Notes under the pieces: generated by a model
The model's database searches: none
What the model saw: the letters and a program-made list of their open reading frames with translations, nothing else
What the model was told of the DNA's origin: nothing
Program-made: the position numbers and the translations under genes
Shown here: positions 49,701 through 61,700 of the stretch, piece by piece
Position numbering within the stretch: position 1 is the first letter of the stretch
How the letters are laid out: each line of letters starts with the position of its first letter
Source of the DNA: Macrothele yani
Lineage: Eukaryota; Arthropoda; Arachnida; Araneae; Macrothelidae
Direction of reading: 5' to 3'
Assembly (NCBI GenBank): GCA_039090855.1
Contig: CM077007.1
Span: 14,743,515-14,807,514 of the forward strand
Length of the DNA: 64,000 bases

Positions 49701-52700
49701 AGGTAGAGCTTCATTTGTAGTCACACAAAATCAACACAATGTGCATCTCATGAAATAGTTATTTCACAACTGACTGTTTGATGAGTGTTACAAAAATGAT
49801 TGCACTTTAAACCATACAGATTTACCATGGTTCAAGAACTGGTATCGCAGACTGTGTGGCTTGTCAGGAATTCTGTGCGGAAATGTTGCATCAGATAGGG
49901 GAAGGTGGGACATTCCTGGACTATGTCATCTTCAGTGATGAGTCATCATTTCATGTCAGTGGTAAGGTTAATACCCACAACTGCAGAATTTGGGGCACCG
50001 AAAATCCACATGAAACTCTGGAATATGTTCGTGGCACCCCAAAGGTGAATGTGTTTTGTGCACTTAGCGAACATAAGGTTTACAGCCCCTTCTTTTTTTC
50101 ATGAGAAAACCATCAACTCTATTGTTATTGTGTATCTGGATATGCTGAAAAATTATCTCATTCCACAATTGGATGATAATGACCAAGAAGGACACATTTG
50201 CTTTCAGCAAGACGGCACACCACCTCACTACTATACAGATATCTGAGATTTCCTCAATAAGCATTTCCCAAGCTGGTGGATTTGTCATGCAGGGCCGATA
50301 GCGTGGCCACCTTGTTCTCCCAACTTGACACCTCTCAATTTTTTCTATAGAGTTTCATCAAGACTGGGTGTTCATTCCAGGATTACCTGCAAATCTCGCT
50401 GAATTCAAAACTCAAATCAAAAGTTGCAGTTGCAGAAGTACAACAGACATGCTGCTTCGAGTTTGGAAAGAAATAAACTTCAGGTTGGATGTTTGCCGTA
50501 TCACCAATGGCAGTCACACCACGCCAAAATTACTGTGTGGGATAAAACTTGATGTGTTTTACTACAGATTAATGCCTCAAAAATTCTGAATAAATTCCTG
50601 TATACTTTCAAAAAAATGTAGAGTATCTACATGCATGCATGCATACATACATACAGACAGACAGACAGACAGACAGACAGAGAGTGAGTTTCCCATAATT
50701 TACATTTCATCCTCAGTATCTTTATGAAAATCAACACCATATTTTTTTAAGAATTATTTTTGTTACAGTTATTCATTGATTGATATTTTTTGCTACTACC
50801 TAATTTTTTTGAAATGTAGCAACACCTGAATGCATACAAATCCTGCAGTATTCATTTACACAGGAATGTGACAAATGATTCCATCATTCATCCTTTCGGA
50901 TTAAGTACATGGTTTGTCGGAAGCAAGCATATTACTGTGTAGTGGCATTTCAAATAAACTTAAAAAGGCTGTACATAAACTTTAAATAACTTAAATGCTG
51001 CAACACCTAATACTTGCTCAGGGTTCCCGTGCAACCTGAGAAGTGGAAAACCTGAAATTCTCAGGGAATTCAAAAATGGTTCCAAAAATCAAGGAAATTT
51101 TCATTTTTCATAAAAATCAGATAATAGAAAAATCAGGAGATTTTCTGTTTTGTCAAAAAAATTCATTTTTTTATTCTCAGATTTCCAGTCTTTGCAATTA
51201 TTGCTTGTATAAATTTTGATTGATCTAACTTTCAATATATTACGTTGTTCCTTGATTTCTTAAAAAATTAAAACAGAATTTAAAAAAAAATTCCTGTTAT
51301 TAAGTTTTTTCTATTTTTTCCTTTTTCAGCAGACAGTTTGCTTCATGTATTTTAACATGGAGCAGTTAGGCACAGTGGCCTGTTACACTCCTGCTTGGAA
51401 AAACACATCACGAGCGAACCAGCAAACCAATGGATCAATGCCCTTTGTTGGATTATTCTTTTGTGATGTGCTTCTAAACAGGAGCCTATTCAGTCTTTAA
51501 AGCTTAACTACGCTATGGTACAGAACAAAGAAAAAGTTTAAACTAATCAAATGGCAGATTGTTTCTTACATATAAACTTTTTGCGTGGGAACGTATTAAA
51601 AAATTCTACTTTGGCAGTAGACCACTCAGATTCACAAAAGATCATGGAATTATGGCACCAAAAATAATGTGCCTCATGTGTTTAGTTGTTATTAATGAAA
51701 GGCTGGTTAACTTGTATAAAGATAAGTTAATTAAAGTATAAAGATAAGTTAATTAAAGAATTTGCAAATGTGTGCTTTGGTGAAAAATTGCAAGAACGGA
51801 AGGAAATGGGACAATTTGTTGTACCGTGACTTGGGTTGGCACTCAGGGAAATTTTTCAAAACCCACCTAAAAAAGTCCGAGAATTTTGTTTTTTAATTTC
51901 TGAGTAGGAACTTTGTTGCTACAAACATTTTGTTGGCTTCAACATTCCCTATTTGTCAATGTGACATCATTCCACGAGAATTGTTACAAAGTTCAGCTAA
52001 CGTTTTTGACTTACTGTATCAGGTGCCTTGGGAGTGCATCTAAAACCAGTGTGGATATAATGATTTTTCAGTTTTAGTTGTTTTTGTGTAATAGTTCTTA
52101 ACCTATCATTGATTTTCCTCTACTATTCATACCTTATTGTCAGCACTTGTGTTTTCATTGGGACAGTTCTTCTTTTGTCTTATTTAAATCACAAAGTTGT
52201 GAGTGGAATAAATGACAAAAATAAACAAAGTAAGAATGTCCATTTGAATAAATGAAGTCCATTCAGATAAATAAATGAATGTCCATTCAAATAAATGAAG
52301 CTAAGGAAGAATATGCAATTGAATGTGGACTAAATGGAACAGAAAATGCAGCGGTATGAGAGTGATTTGATTTTGACCAAAGTTAGGGATAATGTAAAAG
52401 GTGTTTATAGGAATGAATGATCAAATTTTCAAAAGTTAAGCTTTAAGTTCTCTAATAGTTGATATCACCTCTGTGTGCTGGTAATGCAAGTGGTAAGTCT
52501 AGCAGGAATTTAGTTGAAAAGGTGTCTGATACAATTAGTTGAAGTGGTATGGATGTTATGTCTCACTCCTGACCGGTTTTACTGGAAATACTGAAATTAA
52601 TGCCAGGTATTTTTCATTCACATACTAAGCACATTTGATTGGGGACAGATCTGATTTTCTTGCTGGTGGGGTGGAGGACATTCACAGTGGTATAGAGCTA

Positions 52701-55700
52701 ATCAGCTGATGTTGATAGTATGAGATTGGGCATTATCATGATGGAATACTGCATTATTCCCATTAAAGAAAAATAAGAACTGACCACAGGGTTTGTGTCA
52801 TTTTCATTATAATAATGAGCAGTCACACTGCTCCCTACAAATTTGAGCAGTTATAAGAATTGTTGTTTTGTCATATTTGGCAGTTTCCAAAATGATTGCA
52901 CTGGCAGTTTGCTCTATATGTCTCTCTCCCTTATATAGTGTTATCTCCATCATGTCATAGATGTCTTCTGATGTTTTATCCATTATACGTAGACAGACAG
53001 CTGTCTTCAGCGAGGACTACTGAATGCCTTTCATCTTCCAATGGACCTGTGTAGGACACTATCAAAAGCATTTATATACCAGGTCGTTCGGAAAATAATA
53101 GCCGATTTGGACGGTAAAAATGAAAGAGACATATCTCATAGCACACAACCTTGTTTTATTCGAAATAGGCACCTTCAGTAGCTGCACACCTCTGCCAGCG
53201 AGCGAGAAGTGCTTCAATGCCAGTCCAGAAGAAATCTGGCTACCTGGATGCAACAAAGTCCTGAAATGCAATTTCAGCCTCCTCTCAGTTTCTGAAAGTC
53301 CTGTCCTTGAGGGAATTGCTAAAATGCATGAACAGGTGGAAATCGGTAGATGCCAAGTCAGGCGAGTTGGCTGGATGTGGGAGGGTTTCGAACTTTAGTT
53401 TGTGTAGTTTCTGTTTCATCATTCGAGAAACATGTGGTCTTGTGTTATGATGGAGGATAGAACCCTTCCTGTTCACCAAAGATTGCTGTTTGGAACAGAA
53501 CTTCTGGTTCACCATGGTTCAGCCTCTGTCCAGATCCCCTACAGTTGCTGTATAGCACCCTCTTTTCGTCACAGGTTACAGTGCAATCAAGTAGGGGCCC
53601 CTTTTTGTTGCAAAGCAGATTACTGTGCATCTCAAACAGTTGTTTCTGATGCTCTTGTCAGTTCATGTGGGACCCATGTATTGAGCTTCTTGACCTTACC
53701 AATTTGGTGGAGATGTTTGGAAATGGTTGATGCCGACATATTGTACTGTTTGGCAAGTTCTCTGACTGTTATGTGAGGATTTGCCTTCAGAGCATTGTTA
53801 TCAATGACCGAATGTCATCTTCGACCCCCTCATCTTGTAGGTTCATGTCACCGTAAGAAAACTTTTCAAACCACTGACGAACAGTATGTTCAGATGTTGC
53901 CTCCTTGCCCCCATGCCTCGACCACATTACAGTAGGTTTGTGCCTCATTATGACCCAATTTGAATACGTGAAGCAGAATCACCCACAACTTGCTTCTTCC
54001 TAACATTCTGTACAGACTACTCTCACACAAGTAGCAATGTCTGCAGCTCAACCGATTATGGCATGTATGTGGGGTCTGAGTCGCCCTTCAACTCATACAA
54101 ATAGCGCTGTGAGCAGGTTGATATGGAAGCATTGGGGTGAGTTAAATGTGACACCTCAGAAAATCTACCATTATTTTCTGAATGGCATGATATGTAAAAA
54201 TATGTTTGTTAAAGAAATTTACCTTCAAATGTTTAAGAATGTGGAAAGTTAAACTTGTGCCTTTGTACTGCAAATACCTTAAATGTGTAAAAATATATAA
54301 TTCTTTGAAAACCCATGGCAGGAAAACTTTGTCATGATACCCTCTCACAGTTTTTGTATTGTTTAATCTGCTTTTCATTTTAGCAACAAAATATGTACCA
54401 CATATGTGGCCGTGGAACAGAGAGTAAGTAACATTTCATCTAATTGCAGGGAAATTGCTGTTGCTCAGTCAGTCTTAAAGTCATTGCATTGTTCATGTAA
54501 CTTAAATTATTCTGTTACAGCATATGCTGGGTTCTGCTTACTTCATATTATTTATGTCAAGAATCATTTCCATGTTTCAGGTGAGGTATAGATGTGTATC
54601 ATAAAAATGTGTATTGTGAAAATGTGTGTTAACTTCTGATGTAATTTTAATTTTTCAATCATGTATTTAGATACCATATCATCATCTTCTTCAAGCACTC
54701 TAAGCTCTGTCCCACCAGCAAGTTGTTTGCGGTTACAAGATGCCACCCATAGAGGCTTACACAAGTTTATACCAAGGCATGATGATGAGATAGAAGTAGA
54801 AATTGGTGACCCAGTATATGTGCAGAAAGAAGATGATGATTACTGGTGTGAAGGTATTCTACCGTTTGTCTCTGAAATGACATATATTTAGTCCTATTTT
54901 TATTTTACAGAAGAACAACATTGAAAGTTATCCCCTCCCTGTTCTTTTGAAGGATACAGTTTTTTTTTTTTAATATTCTGCTATGTTTTCATTTCATCCA
55001 TAATTGTATGTAAACTGTTAAATGCTTATTATGGAATATATGCTGTGTTGATTTATAAAGCAGTTGATTATGATATTTTTTGTTGACCCTGTAGCCAAAG
55101 CTGAGCTACCCTGGCGACCAAGTTATCAGAGGTGCTGATTTCTTGCTAGTCTGAGCTTGACCCATGTTCGAGTCCTGGACAAAGCATGGGTGGTGTGTCT
55201 GTTGTATGGTGCTGCCTCAAATCTTTAACTAGTAGCCCAAACAAATTAAGGACAGGGAACTGTCTATAGCCTTTACAATTGTTTATGGTAATCATTGAGC
55301 CCTGAAATAAAAAAGAAACCAGGCTGTTTCTGAAGTTCAAATTTTTTTCTTCCTTTCAGGTCTTTTCTTGGTAGCAGTTTCTATTCATTGACTTGGTGTC
55401 ATGGTGGGAGGAGGGCAAAATTAAAAAGATGTCACATATGGGAAGAGAAATGCATTACTTGCCGTTTCTTTGAATTTTGAACACCAGAAAATGTGTAAAT
55501 ACAGTTTTTTATTTTTATTTTTTTTATAGGGGCTGAGGAGTTGACTAAGCTTATAATGCCAGTTAAGGATATGGAATGTGTTCAAATCTTGTTAGTTATG
55601 TTTGCTTATGTCAGGTATGCCAGTGTTGTTGCATTTTAGCTGTGAAGTGCCTCTCTAAAAGCAAAGACTTCTCTCATTCATATACTTATTGAATAAATAA

Positions 55701-58700
55701 TCATATTTCAGAAAGTAACTGTGTGATGAATGTTGAAATAGGCAGTTGTAGCATCAGCAATATACTGATCATTTGGTGTTAATAATATCTTATACAGTCA
55801 AAACTCTTTGTAGCAAAATACCATATAACAAAAAGCATGTTACAACGAAAAAAAAATGTGAACTTGTTTGGTTTATTGTATTTATATAAGAAATATAAAA
55901 TGTTATAATGAAATAAAATATGATATAACAAAAAGCACATTACAACAACAACAAAAAATCATGAACTTGTTTGGTTTACTGTATGTATTTATATAAGAAA
56001 TATAAAATGTTATAACGAAAAACACTTTAATACAAGGTAAAATTCTTGGGGGAAATGCTCAAGCAAAACTTTATATGTAGCAAATTTCTTCCTCTCTTTA
56101 AAATTCTAAACGATTTAGCTGCCATGGAACGCCAACAAAAGAACAAAAGTGACTACATGTTTAACCAAAAAACTTAAAAGAAAATGAGGATTCGCCCAAT
56201 GAAGATGATATGGAAAATCTGAACTATTATTTTGATGTTTCTCCAGTAAATGCAGTTGAATGTTAAGGGAAAGTTGGATACTATTTACAGAACCAAGGAT
56301 TTTATACTGAAGAAATTAGCACCTATCTTAATGTTATGAGTACAGTTATAACTAAAGACGCCATGGAAAAACGAAAGCAGACTGTACTTATATCATACTT
56401 CAAAACCCAATAGGTATGTTTGAACTGTGACAGTTTGCCATATGTAAACATGCTTTGCATCAAAGTGGAACTAAATCAGTTGCTTTATTTACACTACTTT
56501 AAAATTAAAGATATGTAATGCCAATGTGTACTTACAAAATTTCTTGAAGCATATGACAGTATTTTATTACAATACATAAAAGAGACATGTTTTTAATATG
56601 GGAGGGGGGAATAAAAATAAATACAATATGTACGTACATATAAGTAAAAATATATGCACTGCATAATTTGACACTTACAAATTAATTGAAGCTTATATAT
56701 TTCATTACTACTTTAGCAAAAGCTTCCCATTGCTTATTTCTATGGGCACTATTTTGCAGTTACAGCGTTACAATCTTATGCGTAATGAAAATTTTTGTAG
56801 CACGTACAACTTTTTAATAAAAATTTTGTAATAACATTTTAACGAAAATATTATGTTATGATTTTTTTCTGTCCCCCTTGAATTTCGTTATAACGGGTTT
56901 CTAATGGTGGTGGCTTACAGTATAATCTTAAACATCTGAGTAGACTTTTCAAGAAATTAGAATTTGATGAGTGTTGGGAAATATAAAAGCTATGGTTTTA
57001 AGCTGTACAACTAAAAATAATTTGCATTTCAGAGAAAAGTCTTGAACATTTTGTGGGTTTTAATTATTTAGTTATTAAATGATTGAGTTAACAAAGCAAG
57101 AAGGATCTCAGTTAAACTGTGTAAGACTATTTTCACTTTGGAAGAGGTTATTCAGAGTACAAAATTTGTATGCAGTATTGTAATTAGACCTACCATCTGT
57201 GGCAGTGATATTTGGTAGTGGAGTAAGAGTCACTCTCCATGTGAGAGCAGTCAGACAAATTTCAGGAAAAAGTGGATTAATTCAATGATGTGACATGATT
57301 AGTAATGCAGATATTAAACCTGTGCTGGGATCATCTGTAGAAAATGAAGCTAATAAAAGAATGTCTAGGTGATTTGGGCATGTGAGAGATAAGAGATTAC
57401 TGTGACAGATGTTATATTCTAAAGTAGTTGGTTACCAGTGAAGGAGAAAACCTAGAATAAGACTGATTGTTAGTGTAAAGTGAACTATATCAGGATAGAA
57501 AATCTTTCAATGATACCAACAGAGAAAGTTTGTGAAAGTTTGTAGGCAATAAACATTAATATTTATTCTGGTTCTTATTATTTCAATTTCTGTGGTAAGT
57601 TTATCTTTTGGGCATTAACAAAGAAAGCACCTTCAGGCACACAGGAGTGAAAGAAAATGTTTGTGTGTAAGTGTGTGGGAAACAGTTGTGATAACAAATC
57701 ACACACACACACACACACGCACACGCACACACACAGAGATAGATTTTATGTGAACTATCCTTCTCAAGGGTGGTAGATGATCTACCATATCCTATAATTG
57801 AATCCTTTAAATCTTTCTTAGAGTCTTGAAAATCATACATCACTGGCAGATGAGCTCTATTTGAGGAACGAACCTTTGAATCTCAGAGAACAGCTTAGTG
57901 ATATGTATGTAGGTTTTATATAAAATTATTTTACTTTTGTACTGCTATTGCACATGTATTTTACACTCATTCTGATTTGTCGTAAGAATTATTTTTCTGT
58001 TTTAGATCTGGCATCAGGTATGTTAGTGTCATTCATTTGCCATGTTCTTGATTGCTTATCCTCTGTTTCAAATCCTATATTATGTCTTTTACTTTGAGTT
58101 TCAGCTGATCGTAATAATCTTGTTCATACTGTTTTTACAGTATTCAGTCTGTTTCCTTCTGTGCTCTTCTTTCCAGCACAATTGTTTTCTTTTGGATTTC
58201 AGATATACCATTGTAACTGCTGCTACTGTAATAATGGGCTCTGTAGTAGAGATGTTTTTTACCAAGTGATATGGATACCACATCAAAAAATGTCATCTTT
58301 TGATAAGAATGTTTATCTTGCTTCATTGAAGGCAACAATTCTACAGTTAAAGCACAGTCTGGGGTGTACAGGTTAAACATGAATCAGTTTCTGAAATTAG
58401 GGTGGAAGATGGTGTGACTTTTATTACAACCAGTTAAATATAAAGCCCAAATATGTGTGCGAATGTATTTTTTATCTTTAAGACTCAAATTTTCTTTCTG
58501 CTGTTTCACAAAAATTAGCCTAAATTAAGTAGGTTTTTTATGGTAGTGAGATTTTCACATGAAGTCCTTATATAATGAGGTAAAAATTGGCTAGAGCATT
58601 AGAATGATGAGTTAAATATCGGGGGTCTGTAGATTCAGTAATGAGACAAAACTGGGAGTAAGAATATCATCTTTTAAAGCTTGCTTGTTTATGGTGCACA

Positions 58701-61700
58701 TATTTGATTTGATTTGTTTTTTAATTTGGTCTGATCATTTGATGCTGTGACAGATTCTATGCTGGTTACTTGTTTGTCATCTGGTTCAGTATGTGATGTC
58801 TAAGTATTGTTATGTGAGGAATATTAGGTTCCAGTGAAGAGTAGGATTCAGGTGAAGCAGGACTACAGTTTTCATGCATCATGCATTTCATCAACTCATG
58901 TGGATTCATATTTGCACACAATCAGCCTAGCTATTTCTACGTATTGTTCCCAAAGATTTGTAAAGTATTTCAAGTAGTGCACCCAGTTCAACCATAAAAG
59001 TTCTCGATGTCGTTGAAAAAATAGCAGTCTCTCTCTCTCACTCTCACTCACTCACTCAGTGTGTTCATTCCTTCTATATAAGAAATTCGCACCATATTCC
59101 ATGGACTTTCCACTACATTAATGTAAGGTAAACTTCTTTTGAGTAGTTCCATCTTTCAATCAAGGAACCAAACTGATGATGTTGCAGGACCAACTGTCCA
59201 TTAAAAAAGTATCAGAGAAAGTCTAAGTCCAAACTTTGCATTATCAGTATGAAATCAACTGTTAGTAACAGAGATCATAATCTTCAAGAGGCATGGTGTC
59301 TTCCAGTGAATTGGTACTTGATGAAAAAAAATTATGTTCATATCGATTTTTATTTATTTAATATCAGTGTTTATCTTATTTCTGTAAGCATATTTTTTTC
59401 TTGTGGTATTTCATGTGCCTGCCACTTGTGTAAGTTTTTTTTTTTGTTTTTTTTTTGTGTGTGAAAATAACAATACATCTTTTGATTTCATTTTTGCAGG
59501 TGTAAATTTACGAACTGGGATATCTGGTGTATTTCCTAGTGCCTATGTGACAGATGTAGAATATACAGACTTTGATCCAGGTAATATGCTTCATAAAATT
59601 CAGTTAAGTTTAAATCATTGACAATTAAGATTAAATATCAAAATGGTAATTATAGGAAATATTTGAAATCTAGGTATTAAAACACGATAAAGATTGTAGT
59701 CATTGAAGATGTGTTACTCTGATTTTTTTTTTTTAATTTCACGTTAACATATTTTTCAAATTTAAGTCATTTTTTTCAGCCATGCATCAAAGCAGTAAAA
59801 GTTTTTGTGGTAAAAATCAAAATGACTGATCAGTGAAGTTTTAAAATTATGAAATTCTAAAAGAGTGAGTGACAAAAACTGACCTACACATTTTGAGAGA
59901 AGAAAATGACTGACTGAAAATCAAGATGAGGATAATTTATGTAAATGAGTCACATTTTTAGATTTAATGAACTTGTTTTTTTAATTTAAATTTAGCTTTT
60001 ATGTTTTTCACGGCATTTAGATTTCTCTACTCTTGATTTAATGGAGAAATATTTTTAATGTAAGCATTATGTACATATGGAAAATCATTGCTTAACCATA
60101 ATTTTAAGTGTTCTTATAATGTAGAGCAAAGGGGACTTTATGAAATATAATGTAAAAACAGTCATGTCTAGTGAAAAATTAGACTTTTGCAAATGCATGT
60201 GTGCCCATGCATTCACATATGAATGTGCCTGTGCGCAGTACAGAAAGAGGAACAGAAAATAGGTGATTTACAATTTGTTTAACATAAGTGAATTTTAAAA
60301 AAATCTTCCAAATTACATGTAACACTTTTTTTTTTTTTGTTGAGTTAAGGGGTACAAATTGCGTACTCAATATTTGATTTGTGGAAAAGTCATGATTCCC
60401 CTCCCCCTTTTTTTATGTTATAACACTATAGCTTAGTCGCTTCACTTTTATTAGGTCTCATGCCTTAGTCTGATTACCTTCTGAAACTTTTCAGATTATT
60501 GTAGCATCCCTTCCCAGTACCACAAAATGGATAACATTTTGTTTTACGTAAGCTGTTCTGAAAGTATGTGGACTGAGGTGTGAGACTGAGGTTCTGAGTA
60601 TGCGTCACTTGGAGATTTGGTGTGGGCTTCCTTTTCACAATAGCGACCTTCACATGCTATACACCATTTACAGCGGTCCACAAACTTTCGAAACAAGTGT
60701 TGTAATCCATAATGTGAAAGTCGCTTTAAGTTAGCGGATGTCGGAACCTTCACTTCGTCATTTTTCTTAAACTTCCTTCCTCGCAACTTTTTCTTAAGTG
60801 TTGGAAAATCCCAGAAATTGAAGGGTGCAAGGTCTGGGCTGTATGGAGGATGTGATAGACGTTGGCCACCGATTTTATCCAAATCTTGCATTGCTACTTG
60901 AGTCACATGTGGCCTCACATTGTCCTGAAGAAGAAACCATTCTTGATTAAGCAGAGCCAGTGTTTTCCTGTGCGTTGCTGCCCTCAGGTGAACTCGCAAA
61001 ATATGAGCATAATATTGTGAATTAATAGTTTGTTTTTCAGACTTTTCGAGTTTGTGGTTCTTCCAAAATCAGGATAGATGCTACAACATTATCCCACATG
61101 CATCGAAAAACAAAATCAACATCAATTTTTTGGAAGAACCACAAACTCGGAATTTCTTGGGTGGCAGTTAGTTGGTGTGTTTCCATATGCTTGACTATTG
61201 TTTTGATTCTGGATCAAAATGTTTTATCCAAGACACCTGTACTGTGATTATTTGATTCAAAAAGTCAGAATTTGTTTCCACTCTTTGAAGAAAAGCATGA
61301 CAAAGTTCAATGTGGCATTGTTTTTGTTCTTCAGAGATCATGTGGCACCCATCTTGCACAAACATGAGACATCTTCAGGTGTGACTTTACTGTTTCATGA
61401 CATCTTGCTACACCAACATTCAACTGCAATGCCAAGTCACAAATCGATAAGTGTCTATTGGCTTTCAAAATGTTTTCGTTTGCCACTGATGTTGATGGAT
61501 GCCTGCTTCAAGGGTTATCAAGCACACTGCAATTGCTGTCCTTGAAATGATTCCACCACTTGAATACAGCCAGATGCACAACACTTCTTGAATAATCTGA
61601 AACGTTCCCTTGCCCTTTTGCGTAACTTTACACAGAACTCGATTGCAATTCTTTGTCTGGTATTTAGTGGTATATTGTGCTCATCTGCTATTGTAATACA

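Noticed and set aside
54384..54423. 40-nt stretch with acceptor (cttttcattttag) and donor (gtaagt) upstream of the SH3 exon
   Set aside because: Including it would put the SH3 exon out of frame; direct joining of 47517 to 54671 gives the correct codon. It might be a poison exon but there is no support.
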